Source: Rhodovarius crocodyli (lineage in GTDB: Bacteria; Pseudomonadota; Alphaproteobacteria; Acetobacterales; Acetobacteraceae). From it: a DNA stretch of 64,000 nucleotides. Below, piece by piece: positions 1 through 7,703 of the stretch. The notes under the pieces are model-generated. The model had not been told where the DNA came from. It was given only the letters and a program-made list of their open reading frames with translations, and did not search any database. Within the stretch, counting starts at the first letter, position 1. Each line of letters starts with the position of its first letter. The position numbers were made by a program, and so were the translations under genes. Location of the stretch: NCBI RefSeq assembly GCF_004005855.1, contig NZ_SACL01000002.1:1-64000 (forward strand), given 5' to 3'.

Positions 1-2
1 AG

Positions 3-140
3 GGGCTGGTGGTGGCCTGCCCTGAGGAGATCGGGTTCAACCAGGGCTGGCTGAACGCCGAGCAACTCGCCCAGCAGGGAAGGGCTCTCGGAAAGACAGC
101 CTATGGGCAGTATATGATCGAAGTGGCTAAGTCCGCCTGA
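3..140 (+). CDS. rmlA: glucose-1-phosphate thymidylyltransferase RmlA, 3' end (partial)
   Basis: Only the last 45 codons are in the window, ending with TGA at 138-140. The translated tail reads ACPEEIGFNQGWL followed by LGKTAYGQYMIEV, the conserved C-terminal signature of RmlA/RfbA (ACPEEIA..QGWI...YGQYL). The enzyme makes dTDP-glucose from glucose-1-phosphate and dTTP in the cytoplasm, the first step of dTDP-rhamnose synthesis for cell-surface polysaccharide. The stop overlaps the 3' end of the opposing solute-binding protein gene by 14 nt. The other rml genes would lie upstream, outside the window. Confidence 0.85.
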   Translation, partial: GLVVACPEEIGFNQGWLNAEQLAQQGRALGKTAYGQYMIEVAKSA

Positions 141-1701
141 TACCGGTGAAGGTGGAGATCCCGGTCGGGATGTCCACCAGTCCGCGCCGGTGGGCCATCA
201 GCCGGTAGTATTCGCCGAGCGGCAGATAGGGCAGGTCCTGCCAGAACTGCGTCTGGATGCGCTGCGCCACCTGGCGCTGGGCCGCTTCATCGGGCGCATC
301 CATCCATTCGCGGCGCATGGCTTCCAGCGCGGGGCTGTTCGGCCAGCCGAACCATGCCCTCTCCCCATGCGCGCGCAGGCCCAGATGGGCCACGGGGTCC
401 AGCGTGCCGGCGCCGCCCAGGCCCGAGACGAACACGCTCCAGCCGCCGCGCTCCACCGGGTTCTTGCTGTTGCGGCGCTGGACGATGGTGCCCCAGTCGC
501 CGGCCACCACCTCCACATTCATGCCCGCGCGTTGCAGCATGTCGGCCGAGACCTCGCTCAATGCCTTCAGCAGCGGGAAGTCATTGGCCTGCAGCACCAC
601 CACCTTCTCGCCGCGATAGCCGGCGGCGGCCAGGTCGCGCTTCACCTTGTCGTAGTCGCGCGGGCCGGTCAGCGCCTCGAAGCCGATCTCGCTGGCCATG
701 GGCGTGCCCGACAGGAAAGGGCCGACCGGCGCCTTCCAGGCCGCGCGGTCGTCGCCGAAGGCCGCCGTCATGAAATCCTCCTGCTTCAGCGCGCCCAGCA
801 GCGCGCGCCGGATCGCCGGATTGTCGAAGGGCGGCTGCAGGTGGTTGAAGCGGAAGATGCTGCAGGAGCGGTCGTCGACCAGCTTCACCTCGATCTGGCG
901 GTTCCGGCGCAGCATGGGGGCCAGGTCGTTGCCGGCATATTCCAGCCAGTCGACCTCGCCGTTCTGCAAGGCGGCCGCCGCCGTCGAGGGATCGGGCAGG
1001 ATATGCCATTCGACGCGGTCGAAATGCGCGATCTTGGGGCCGGCGCTGCGGCTGGCCACGCCGTCCGGGCGGGGCACGTAGTCGGCATTGCGGGCATAGG
1101 CCACGCGCGCGCCGGACAGGCGCTCCGCCGGCAGGAAGCGGAAGGGGCCGCTGCCCACCATCTCCGTCACCTGGCGGTGCGGGTCGGTGGCGGCGATGCG
1201 TTCCGGCATCATCGCGGGCATGGCGGACGTCACCTTGCCCAGCGCGCGCGCCAGCAGCGGGAAGGGGCGCTTCAGCCGGAACACGATGCGCTTGTCGTCG
1301 GGGGCCGAGATCTCGTCGGTCACGGCCAGGATCTCGGCGCCGAACATGTCGCGCGCGGCCCAGCGGCGGATGCTGGCCACGCAATCCCGCGCCCGCACCG
1401 GCTCGCCGTCATGGAACTTCAGCCCGTCGCGGAGCGTGATGGTCCAGCGCCTGCCGTCATCCTCGATGACATGGCCGGCCGCCATCTGCGGGTGCACGTT
1501 GTAGTCGGCGTCGGTGCCGTACAGCGTGTCGAACACCATGAAGCCGTGCACCAGGCTGACGGTGGCCGTGGTCCAGACCGGGTCCAGCGAGGCGAGGTCC
1601 GCCTGGGGCACGAAGCGGAGCACCCGAGTGTTCTGTGCGGCGGCGGGTGCCGCCAGCAGCGCGCCCCCACCCAGCATGGCGCCACGGCGTGTGAAGGACA
1701 T
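127..1701 (-). CDS. ABC transporter substrate-binding protein, family 5 (peptide/opine type)
   Basis: 524 aa, the usual size for SBP_bac_5 periplasmic receptors. The N-terminus MSFTRRGAMLGGGALLAAPAAA is a cleavable export signal, with an RR pair that could make it a Tat substrate. After it come typical family features: FVPQADLASLDPVWTT, then LRDGLKFHDGEPV around residues 90-105. Such proteins capture di- or oligopeptides, opines or glutathione-like ligands for an ABC importer, but no permease or ATPase gene is adjacent, so the ligand is unknown. The gene diverges from a D-aminoacylase, which would fit uptake of peptide-like or N-acyl amino acid ligands (inference). Confidence 0.88.
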   Translation of the reverse strand: MSFTRRGAMLGGGALLAAPAAAQNTRVLRFVPQADLASLDPVWTTATVSLVHGFMVFDTLYGTDADYNVHPQMAAGHVIEDDGRRWTITLRDGLKFHDGEPVRARDCVASIRRWAARDMFGAEILAVTDEISAPDDKRIVFRLKRPFPLLARALGKVTSAMPAMMPERIAATDPHRQVTEMVGSGPFRFLPAERLSGARVAYARNADYVPRPDGVASRSAGPKIAHFDRVEWHILPDPSTAAAALQNGEVDWLEYAGNDLAPMLRRNRQIEVKLVDDRSCSIFRFNHLQPPFDNPAIRRALLGALKQEDFMTAAFGDDRAAWKAPVGPFLSGTPMASEIGFEALTGPRDYDKVKRDLAAAGYRGEKVVVLQANDFPLLKALSEVSADMLQRAGMNVEVVAGDWGTIVQRRNSKNPVERGGWSVFVSGLGGAGTLDPVAHLGLRAHGERAWFGWPNSPALEAMRREWMDAPDEAAQRQVAQRIQTQFWQDLPYLPLGEYYRLMAHRRGLVDIPTGISTFTGIRRT

Positions 1702-1727
1702 GCGATGTTCTCCGGCTGCACGGCGCC

Positions 1728-1755
1728 ATCATCAGAGGCCTGAAAAACCTGTCAA
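1728..1755 (-). promoter_or_regulatory. sigma70-like promoter of the solute-binding protein gene
   Basis: Read on the minus strand: a perfect -35 TTGACA (1755-1750), a 16-nt spacer and a -10-like GATGAT (1733-1728). It lies about 30 nt upstream of the ATG at 1701. The -10 matches the consensus at four of six positions. Confidence 0.5.
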
Positions 1756-1761
1756 TGACAG
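1749..1761. promoter_or_regulatory. perfect palindrome overlapping the -35 box (candidate operator)
   Basis: CTGTCA-A-TGACAG is a perfect 6+1+6 inverted repeat in the 113-bp region between two divergent genes. It covers the TTGACA -35 element of the leftward gene, a typical position for a repressor site. No regulator gene is adjacent. Confidence 0.45.
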
Positions 1762-1814
1762 CTTTGCGGCACAGGCAACTCGCGCAAGGATGACGCCGGA
1801 CAAGGAGACGCCCC

Positions 1815-3266
1815 ATGGCCCTGCGCTGCGACCTGATCATCCGCGATGCCACCATCATCGACGGCAGCGGGGCGCCCCGCTACGCGGGCGATGTGGGCGT
1901 GACGGGGGACCGCATCGTGGCGGTGGGCGACCTCGGCGCCTTCAGCGCCGACCGCGAGGTGCTGGCCAATGGCCGCGTCCTGGCCCCCGGCTTCATCGAC
2001 GCCCACACCCATGACGACCAGATCGTGCTGCAGGGTGCCGAGTGCATGCTGTGCAAGCTCTCGCAGGGCGTCACCACCTCCGTCATCGGCAATTGCGGCA
2101 TCAGCCTGGCGCCGGGGCGGCTGAAGAACGCGCCGGCGCCGCTGGGCCAGGTCTGCGCGCCGGAATGGTGGCAGTTCGAGACCTTCGGTGAGTTCCGCGA
2201 GCGGCTGGAAACCAATGTCCCGGCGGTGAACGCCTTCGCCCTGATCGGCCACATGACCCTGCGCTGGGACGTGATGGGCGGGGACATCGACCGGGTCGCG
2301 ACCGACGCCGAGATCGCCCGCATGCGCGACCGGCTGGAGGCGAGCCTGGCCGAGGGTGCCTCGGGCTTCTCCACCGGCCTGTTCTACGCCCCCAGCAAGG
2401 CCGCGAGCACCGAGGAGGTGATCGCCATCGCCGAGCCGCTGCGCGCGCACCGGGGCCTGTACGTGACCCACATGCGCAATGAGGCCGAGGGCGTGCTGGA
2501 CAGCATCGACGAGACGCTGCGCATCGCGGCGGCCGTGGGCGCGCCCGCCGTCATCAGCCACCACAAATGCGCGATGCCGGAAAACCACGGCCGGTCCCGC
2601 GAGACCCTGCCGCGCATCGAGGCCGGCGCCGCGCAGCAGAGTGTCGCCTTCGACGTCTACCCCTACACCGCCGCCTCCACCTCGCTCGGCGCGCGCAAGC
2701 CGCGCCATGACGTGCCGGTGCAGATCACCAACTCCGCACCCTTCCCGGAGATGGCCGGGCGCATGCTGGCCGATGTCGCCGCCGAATGGGGCGTGAGCCT
2801 GGATGAGGCGGTGGCCCGGCTGCTGCCCGCCAGCGCCATCTTCCACAACATGGCCGAGGAGGACGTGCAGCGCATCATGTCCCATCCGCTGGCCATGATC
2901 GGCAGCGATGGCGGGCCGCTGGCCAAGAAGCCGCACCCGCGGCTGTGGGGCACCTTCCCGCGCGTGCTGGGGCATTACAGCCGCGACCTCGGCCTGTTCG
3001 GGCTGGAGGCCGCCGTGCACAAGATGACCGGCCGGCCGGCCGCGGTGTTCGGCATCCCCGATCGCGGCGCCATCCGCGTCGGCGCCTATGCCGACCTGGT
3101 GCTGTTCGACGCCGCGACGGTCAGGGACTCGGCCAGTTTCGAGAACCCGACCCAGCCCGCCGAAGGCATCGTCGAGACCTGGGTGAACGGCATGTCCAGC
3201 TATGTCCATGGCCAGGGCGTGACCGGGGTGCGGGCAGGCAGGCTGGTGCAGCGCGCGGTGGGGTGA
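1815..3266 (+). CDS. N-acyl-D-amino-acid deacylase (D-aminoacylase), amidohydrolase superfamily
   Basis: 483 aa. It hydrolyses N-acyl-D-amino acids to D-amino acid and carboxylate in a metal-dependent reaction. The metal motif HTHDD is at residues 64-68. The family signature QGVTTSVIGNCGISLAP follows, with Cys94 matching the metal-bridging Cys of D-aminoacylases. Later ligand motifs are YVTHMRNE, ISHHKC and the catalytic-Asp segment MIGSDGGPL. The C-terminal small beta domain (GAIRVGAYADLVLFD) is complete. SD AAGGAG lies about 8 nt before the ATG. An SDR gene follows after 33 nt and is probably co-transcribed. Confidence 0.9.
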   Translation: MALRCDLIIRDATIIDGSGAPRYAGDVGVTGDRIVAVGDLGAFSADREVLANGRVLAPGFIDAHTHDDQIVLQGAECMLCKLSQGVTTSVIGNCGISLAPGRLKNAPAPLGQVCAPEWWQFETFGEFRERLETNVPAVNAFALIGHMTLRWDVMGGDIDRVATDAEIARMRDRLEASLAEGASGFSTGLFYAPSKAASTEEVIAIAEPLRAHRGLYVTHMRNEAEGVLDSIDETLRIAAAVGAPAVISHHKCAMPENHGRSRETLPRIEAGAAQQSVAFDVYPYTAASTSLGARKPRHDVPVQITNSAPFPEMAGRMLADVAAEWGVSLDEAVARLLPASAIFHNMAEEDVQRIMSHPLAMIGSDGGPLAKKPHPRLWGTFPRVLGHYSRDLGLFGLEAAVHKMTGRPAAVFGIPDRGAIRVGAYADLVLFDAATVRDSASFENPTQPAEGIVETWVNGMSSYVHGQGVTGVRAGRLVQRAVG

Positions 3267-3299
3267 CAGGATCGCCCGACAATCCGAAAGGGGTATGCG

Positions 3300-4040
3300 A
3301 TGAGCGGTTTCGATTTCACCGGCAAGCGCGTGGTGGTGGCAGGCGGCAGCCGGGGCATCGGGCGCTCCACCGCCATCGCCTTCGCCCGCGCGGGGGCGCG
3401 CGTCTCCATCTGCGCCCGCAGCCAGGGCCCGCTGGACGCCACGCTGGCCGAGCTTGGCGCCGGCGCCCACGCCAAGGCCTGCGACCTGGGCGACAAGGCG
3501 CAGGTCACGGCCTATGTCGAGGAAGCGGCCCAGGTGCTGGGCGGCATCGACATCCTGGTGAACAACGCCTCCGGCTTCGGCTCCACCGATACCGAGGAAG
3601 GCTGGGAAGCCAGCCTGAACGTGGATGTCCTGGCCACCACGCGGGCCAGCCGCACCGCGGTGCCGCACATGAAGGCGGGCGGGGCGATCGTGAACATCAG
3701 CTCCATCAGCGGCTATCGCTCCAGCCTGCGCACCCCTGCCTATGCCGCCGTGAAGGCGCTGCTGATCAACTTCACCCAGAGCCAGGCGGCGGCGCTGGCG
3801 AAGCAGGGCATCCGCGTGAACGGCGTGGCCCCGGGCTCCATCGAGTTCCCGGGCGGCAGCTGGGAACAGCGCAAGACCAGCCAGCCTGAGCTGTATAACC
3901 GCGTCCTCGGCTCCATCCCCTTCGGCCGCCTCGGCACGCCTGAGGAAGTGGCCAATGTGGTGCTGTTCCTGTCCAGCGACCTGGCCGGCTGGGTGACTGG
4001 CCACACCGTGGTGGTGGATGGCGGCCAGCTTCTGGGCTGA
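3300..4040 (+). CDS. SDR family oxidoreductase
   Basis: 246 aa, a classical short-chain dehydrogenase/reductase. It has the nucleotide-binding motif GGSRGIG (residues 15-21), a Gly in place of the usual first Thr, the NNAS motif (88-91), and the catalytic Ser135-Tyr148-Lys152 triad in NISSISGY...PAYAAVK. The C-terminal FLSSDLAGWVTGHTVVVDGG is typical of FabG-like members. The substrate cannot be told from sequence. Its position 33 nt after the D-aminoacylase suggests a shared transcript and possibly a linked catabolic route (inference). Confidence 0.9.
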   Translation: MSGFDFTGKRVVVAGGSRGIGRSTAIAFARAGARVSICARSQGPLDATLAELGAGAHAKACDLGDKAQVTAYVEEAAQVLGGIDILVNNASGFGSTDTEEGWEASLNVDVLATTRASRTAVPHMKAGGAIVNISSISGYRSSLRTPAYAAVKALLINFTQSQAAALAKQGIRVNGVAPGSIEFPGGSWEQRKTSQPELYNRVLGSIPFGRLGTPEEVANVVLFLSSDLAGWVTGHTVVVDGGQLLG

Positions 4041-4096
4041 TTCACGCGACTGACGCATTCAGGTGATGCGATACGATCGCGTGATGACATAGCCTG

Positions 4097-4122
4097 CCCG
4101 GGGAACGATCACGTTCCCCGGG
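4097..4122 (+). promoter_or_regulatory. 11-bp hairpin overlapping the ribosome-binding site of the DUF4282 gene
   Basis: CCCGGGGAACG (4097-4107), loop ATCA, CGTTCCCCGGG (4112-4122): a perfect 11-bp stem. The Shine-Dalgarno GGGGAG (4120-4125) shares three G residues with the 3' arm, so the folded stem would partly hide it. It could also act as terminator for the upstream SDR, although no T-tract follows. Confidence 0.5.
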
Positions 4123-4131
4123 GAGAGCAAG

Positions 4132-4422
4132 ATGGATCTCAAGGATTTCACCAGCTTCGAGAAGCTGATCGCGCCGTCCGTCGTGAAGGTCATGTACTGG
4201 ATCGGCATCGTCGGCATCTGCCTGGCCGGGCTGGGCGCCATGGCCACCGCCTTCACCATGTTCGGCGGCGGGTTCCTGCAATTCATCATGGCCATCATCG
4301 GCACGGCCGTGGGCCTGCTGTTCTGGCGCGTGGTGTGCGAGCTCTACATCGTGGCCTTCGGCATGTTCGAACGGCTGGGCGCCATTCGGGATAGCCTGGC
4401 ACGGGGGATTCCGCCGCGGTGA
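4132..4422 (+). CDS. DUF4282 domain membrane protein
   Basis: 96 aa. Two hydrophobic segments at about 19-42 (VMYWIGIVGICLAGLGAMA) and 50-72 (FLQFIMAIIGTAVGLLFW), followed by RVVCELYIVAFGMFERLGAIRD. This arrangement (FTSFEKLIAP..., two TM helices, WR...E..I..F....L..I) is the DUF4282 family, small inner-membrane proteins of unknown function. The SD is GGGGAG. Translation may be modulated by the hairpin directly upstream. Confidence 0.75.
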   Translation: MDLKDFTSFEKLIAPSVVKVMYWIGIVGICLAGLGAMATAFTMFGGGFLQFIMAIIGTAVGLLFWRVVCELYIVAFGMFERLGAIRDSLARGIPPR

Positions 4423-4431
4423 TAGGGCGGG

Positions 4432-4680
4432 GGGGGCCTTGCCCCCGGACCCCCAAGCAGGGGCGCTGCCCCTGCACCCCGCCAGGACCGTAGCGGCCCT
4501 GGACCCCGGGGAGTCGGCACCTGCGCTTGAGAGCGTATATCTATTTGATTTTAATAATAAAAATGGCGCCAAACCTGATCCGGTGAGGCGCCAAACTGAT
4601 ATCAGGTCCAGGAGATATTATCTCCTGGCGGGTGTCCAGAGGGTAGGGCCCTCTGGTGGGGTCCGGGGCAAAGCCCCGGC
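4432..4680. repeat. intergenic repeat family A, copy 1 (full length)
   Basis: About 250 bp between the converging DUF4282 gene and dnaA. In order: a GGGGC/GCCCC hairpin, CCAGGACCG-TAG-CGGCCCTGG, an AT-rich core (TTTTAATAATAAAAATGG), paired GGCGCC blocks (4565-4592), the palindrome CCAGGAGATA-T-TATCTCCTGG (4608-4628), and a terminal GGGGCAAAGCCCC hairpin. The same block order occurs at 24173-24420 and, inverted, at 43893-44097. It contains no coding gene. Confidence 0.85.
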
Positions 4681-4688
4681 CTGCCCCT

Positions 4689-6119
4689 TCAGGTCTCCAG
4701 CATCCGCCTGAGCAGCGTCACGTCTTCCGCCAGCACCCTGTCTTCCGCCATCAGCTGCTGGATGCGCGACACGGCGTGCATCACCGTCGTGTGGTCGCGG
4801 TTGCCGAAGCGCCGGCCGATCTCGGGCAGGGACCGGCTGGTCAGCTGCTTGGCCAGGTACATCGCCACCTGGCGGGGGCGCGCCACGGCGCGGGCGCGGC
4901 GGGCGCTGAACATGTCCGTCATCCGGATGGCGTAGTGCTCGGCCACCTTGCGCTGGATGTCGTCGATGGTGATGCGCTTCTCATGCGTGCGCAGCAGGTC
5001 CGACAGCACCTCGGGCACGTTTTCCAGCGTCAGCGGGCGGCTGAACAGCTTGGCATGGGCCACGAGGCGGTTCAGCGCCCCCTCCAGGTCGCGCACGTTG
5101 GAGGCGATCTTGTGGGCCAGCAGCTCCAGCACCTTCACCGGCACGTCCACGCCCGCCTGGGCCACCTTGGCCTGCAGGATGGACAGGCGCAGCTCATAGG
5201 TGGTGGCGTGCAGGTCGGCCACGATGCCGCCGCCCAGGCGCGTGCGCAGCCGGTCCTCGATGCCGGACAGGTCGTTGGGCGACTTGTCGGCCGACACCAC
5301 GATCTGCTTGCCCGCATCCACCAGCGCATTGAAGGTGTGGAAGAACTCTTCCTGCGTGTTGTCCTTGCCGATCAGGAACTGCAGGTCGTCGATCATCAGG
5401 ATGTCGACGGAGCGCAGCTGGGTCTTGAACTCCATCGTGTTGCCGCCGCGCAGCGCGCCGATGAAGCGGTACATGAACTTCTCGGCCGACATGTAGGCGA
5501 CGGGCTTCTGCGGATGCGCCTCACGGATCGCCCAGGCGATGGAGTGCATCAGGTGCGTCTTGCCCAGCCCCACGCCGCCGTACAGGAACAGCGGGTTGAA
5601 GCCGGCCGAGGCCGGGCGTTCCGCCACGCGGCGGGCGCAGGCATGGGCGAATTCGTTGGGCTTGCCCACCACGAAGCTGTCGAAGGTCAGGCGCGGGTCG
5701 AGCGGGGCCATCCACTCGTTCTCGCGCGCGGCCTCGGTCACGCGGGCAGCGGAGGCGGCCACGGCGGGCGAACGCGGAGAGGGCGTGAGGGACTCGGCCA
5801 GGCCGCTCTCGGCCTGGGTGGAGGCATCGGTCCCGGCATCGGCCATCACGCGGAAATCCACGCGGCGCGTGCCCGGCCATTCGGGCAGGCACAGCGCCTT
5901 CAGCCGGTCGCCGTAATGGTCACGTACCCAGTCGCGCAGGAAGCGGGAGGGCAGGGAGATGGCGACCAACTCGCCCTCCACCCCGCGCAGCACCATCTGA
6001 CGCAGCCAGTTCCGGTATTCGACCTCACCCACCTCTGCACGCAGCTTGGCCCTGACACGGGCCCAGGGCGCTGCGAGCTGACCGGCATCGAGGGGAACAT
6101 TGCCGGGTTCCGTCTTCAT
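4689..6119 (-). CDS. dnaA: chromosomal replication initiator protein DnaA
   Basis: 476 aa from ATG 6119 (a GTG at 6128 is an alternative; AGGTG sits 6 nt before the ATG). DnaA binds DnaA boxes and opens the origin. The AAA+ domain shows Walker [11 protein letters not shown] and Walker [11 protein letters not shown]. Domain IV ends with [15 protein letters not shown], the DNA-binding signature. Domain I ([21 protein letters not shown]) and a variable Ala/Ser-rich linker (about 115-150) precede it. rpsT lies upstream in the same direction, an arrangement also found in Caulobacter. A sigma70-like promoter is at 6179-6207. Confidence 0.97.
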   Translation of the reverse strand: MKTEPGNVPLDAGQLAAPWARVRAKLRAEVGEVEYRNWLRQMVLRGVEGELVAISLPSRFLRDWVRDHYGDRLKALCLPEWPGTRRVDFRVMADAGTDASTQAESGLAESLTPSPRSPAVAASAARVTEAARENEWMAPLDPRLTFDSFVVGKPNEFAHACARRVAERPASAGFNPLFLYGGVGLGKTHLMHSIAWAIREAHPQKPVAYMSAEKFMYRFIGALRGGNTMEFKTQLRSVDILMIDDLQFLIGKDNTQEEFFHTFNALVDAGKQIVVSADKSPNDLSGIEDRLRTRLGGGIVADLHATTYELRLSILQAKVAQAGVDVPVKVLELLAHKIASNVRDLEGALNRLVAHAKLFSRPLTLENVPEVLSDLLRTHEKRITIDDIQRKVAEHYAIRMTDMFSARRARAVARPRQVAMYLAKQLTSRSLPEIGRRFGNRDHTTVMHAVSRIQQLMAEDRVLAEDVTLLRRMLET

Positions 6120-6178
6120 CCAGGACACCTGCCTCGTTCAAGCCCCGACCTGCATACGGGGTAAGCTTTAACTCATTG

Positions 6179-6207
6179 ATTATATTGGGGCATCGCCCAT
6201 GGGTCAC
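6179..6207 (-). promoter_or_regulatory. dnaA promoter (sigma70-like)
   Basis: On the minus strand: -35 GTGACC (6207-6202, four of six consensus positions), a 17-nt spacer and a perfect -10 TATAAT (6184-6179). Transcription would start near 6172, giving a leader of about 50 nt before the dnaA ATG. Confidence 0.65.
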
Positions 6208-6378
6208 CCTTCGGCGCCCATAAGGGGGGAAGGCGCCTCAGCTTCCTTCCTGCATGCTAGGGTGCTGCGCCCAATGTCCGCAAACGGTAATTGCCACGTC
6301 GCATTCCCTCCTCATTCGGGTGTGGCAAATAGATCAATGCCACCGAAAGAAAAGACAAACTATAGACGCAAGTAATCG

Positions 6379-6404
6379 CTCGATGGCGCTACTGCGCCAT
6401 CGAG
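6379..6404 (-). terminator. hairpin downstream of rpsT
   Basis: CTCGATGGCGC (6379-6389), loop TACT, GCGCCATCGAG (6394-6404): a perfect 11-bp stem about 30 nt after the rpsT stop. No U-tract follows on the minus strand, so it is either a weak or Rho-assisted terminator or an mRNA 3'-end stabiliser. Confidence 0.5.
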
Positions 6405-6432
6405 TTCACAAAAACCGTCATCGGGCAGGCCT

Positions 6433-6711
6433 TCAGGCCTGGGCGGGAGCGCCCAGCGCCTTGATCCGCGAGGACAGGCGGGAAATCTTGCGGGAGATCG
6501 TGTTCAGGTGCAGCACGCCCTTGCCCACGGCGCGCTGCAGCTCGGGCTGCGCCGCCTGCAGGGCCACCTTGGCCTCGTCCTGCTGCCCGGCCGCGATCGC
6601 CAGCTCAACCTTGCGCAGGAAGGTGCGCACGCGGGAGTTACGGGCGCGGTTGCGCTCGGTCCGCTTGGCGGTCTGACGGATGCGCTTACGAGCGGAGGGA
6701 TTATTGGCCAT
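6433..6711 (-). CDS. rpsT: 30S ribosomal protein S20
   Basis: 92 aa, the normal S20 length. [17 protein letters not shown] at the N-terminus is the S20 signature, followed by the basic three-helix bundle and IHPNTA-like C-terminal region ([16 protein letters not shown]). It binds 16S rRNA in the small subunit body. No clear Shine-Dalgarno precedes the ATG. S20 in E. coli represses its own translation, so a structured leader is plausible here. A promoter is at 6804-6832. Confidence 0.97.
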   Translation of the reverse strand: MANNPSARKRIRQTAKRTERNRARNSRVRTFLRKVELAIAAGQQDEAKVALQAAQPELQRAVGKGVLHLNTISRKISRLSSRIKALGAPAQA

Positions 6712-6803
6712 GTGATTGCGTACCGATGAAGGAGGTGAGCGACCCCGGGAAAAGGATCAGCCGACCCTTCGGGGGTAAACCCTGGGGACCGGCGGGGTGT
6801 GGG

Positions 6804-6832
6804 TATCTATCGCCAGGGCCCGGCAGCGTCAA
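6804..6832 (-). promoter_or_regulatory. rpsT promoter (sigma70-like)
   Basis: On the minus strand: -35 TTGACG (6832-6827), a 17-nt spacer and -10 TAGATA (6809-6804). The leader to the rpsT ATG would be about 85 nt and contains a small ACCC-TTCGG-GGGT-type hairpin near 6764-6776. Confidence 0.5.
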
Positions 6833-6866
6833 GGCGCGGCGTGCGGCCCGGCGGCGTGAATCCGCA

Positions 6867-7640
6867 CTAGCCATGGGTGAACTGCGCGGGGCGCTTTTCG
6901 GCGAAGGCGGACATGCCTTCCTTCTGGTCGGCGGTGGCGAACAGGCCCTGGAACAGGCGCCGTTCGAAGCGGATGCCCTCGGCCAGCGTGCTCTCGAAGG
7001 CGCGGTTCACCGCCTCCTTCGCCATGGCGGTGGCCGGGCGGGACAGGCTCGCGAGCTTCTCCCCCACCTTCAGCGCCTCCTCCAGCAGGGTTTCCGTCGG
7101 CACGATGCGGGAAACAAGGCCCGCGCGCTCGGCCTCCGCCGCATCCATGAAGCGGCCGGTCAGCACCAGCTCCATGGCCTTGGCCTTGCCCACCGCCCGG
7201 GTCAGGCGCTGGGTGCCGCCGGCCCCCGGGATCACGCCCAGATTGATCTCGGGCTGGCCGAACTTGGCGTTCTCCGCGGCCAGGATGAAATCGCACATCA
7301 TCGCGAGTTCGCACCCGCCCCCCAGCGCGAAGCCCGCGACCGCCGCGATCACGGGCTTGCGGATGGTCGTCACGACCTCCCACTTCGCGATGAAGTCGTT
7401 CAGGTACACATCCGGAAAGACACGGTCCTTCATCTCCTTGATGTCGGCGCCGGCCGCGAAGGCCTTCTCGCTGCCGGTCAGGATGATGGAGAAGATCGCG
7501 TCGTCGGCATCATAGCCGCGCAGGGCCTCGCCCAGCTCGGCCATCAGCTGGTCGCACAGCGCATTCAGCGCCTTGGGGCGGTTGAGGCGGATGACGGCGG
7601 TCGGGCCATGCGTCTCCGCCAGGATCATCTCATACGCCAT
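6867..7640 (-). CDS. enoyl-CoA hydratase (crotonase family)
   Basis: 257 aa from ATG 7640. An upstream in-frame ATG (7667) exists, but GGAGG lies 9 nt before 7640. It hydrates trans-2-enoyl-CoA to 3-hydroxyacyl-CoA in beta-oxidation. Crotonase features are [10 protein letters not shown], the oxyanion-hole segment [27 protein letters not shown], and the two catalytic Glu regions [19 protein letters not shown]. The stop lies 35 nt outside the rpsT promoter. Together with mutM it forms a minus-strand pair whose start faces ubiE. Confidence 0.92.
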   Translation of the reverse strand: MAYEMILAETHGPTAVIRLNRPKALNALCDQLMAELGEALRGYDADDAIFSIILTGSEKAFAAGADIKEMKDRVFPDVYLNDFIAKWEVVTTIRKPVIAAVAGFALGGGCELAMMCDFILAAENAKFGQPEINLGVIPGAGGTQRLTRAVGKAKAMELVLTGRFMDAAEAERAGLVSRIVPTETLLEEALKVGEKLASLSRPATAMAKEAVNRAFESTLAEGIRFERRLFQGLFATADQKEGMSAFAEKRPAQFTHG

Positions 7641-7703
7641 GCGCTGGTCCTCCGTGCTTGCGGGCATAGTGGGGCGCGCCGCCGCCCCCGGGCAAGAGGC
7701 CCC

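Larger units (their letters stand above)
6129..6432. other. dnaA-rpsT intergenic region
   Basis: 304 bp without a gene. It holds the dnaA promoter, an rpsT-distal hairpin (6379-6404) and one near-match to a DnaA box at 6321-6329 (TTTGCCACA on the minus strand, one mismatch to TTWTNCACA). No cluster of DnaA boxes or clear AT-rich unwinding element was seen, so it is not called as oriC. A single box would fit dnaA autoregulation. Confidence 0.5.

Noticed and set aside
190-1743. Long plus-strand ORF of 517 codons over the solute-binding protein gene
   Set aside because: Antisense shadow of a GC-rich gene: His/Arg/Gly/Ala-rich with no domain, while the minus-strand frame has a signal peptide and family motifs.
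1752-4058. Minus-strand ORF of 768 codons over the D-aminoacylase and SDR genes
   Set aside because: Spans two real genes in antisense, repetitive composition, no recognisable domain.
4432-4680. Repeat copies interpreted as a CRISPR or an insertion sequence
   Set aside because: No regularly spaced direct repeats and no transposase ORF; the element is made of nested inverted repeats.
6129-6432. Chromosomal origin (oriC) between dnaA and rpsT
   Set aside because: Only one near-match DnaA box and no clear AT-rich unwinding element; calling oriC needs skew data not available here.
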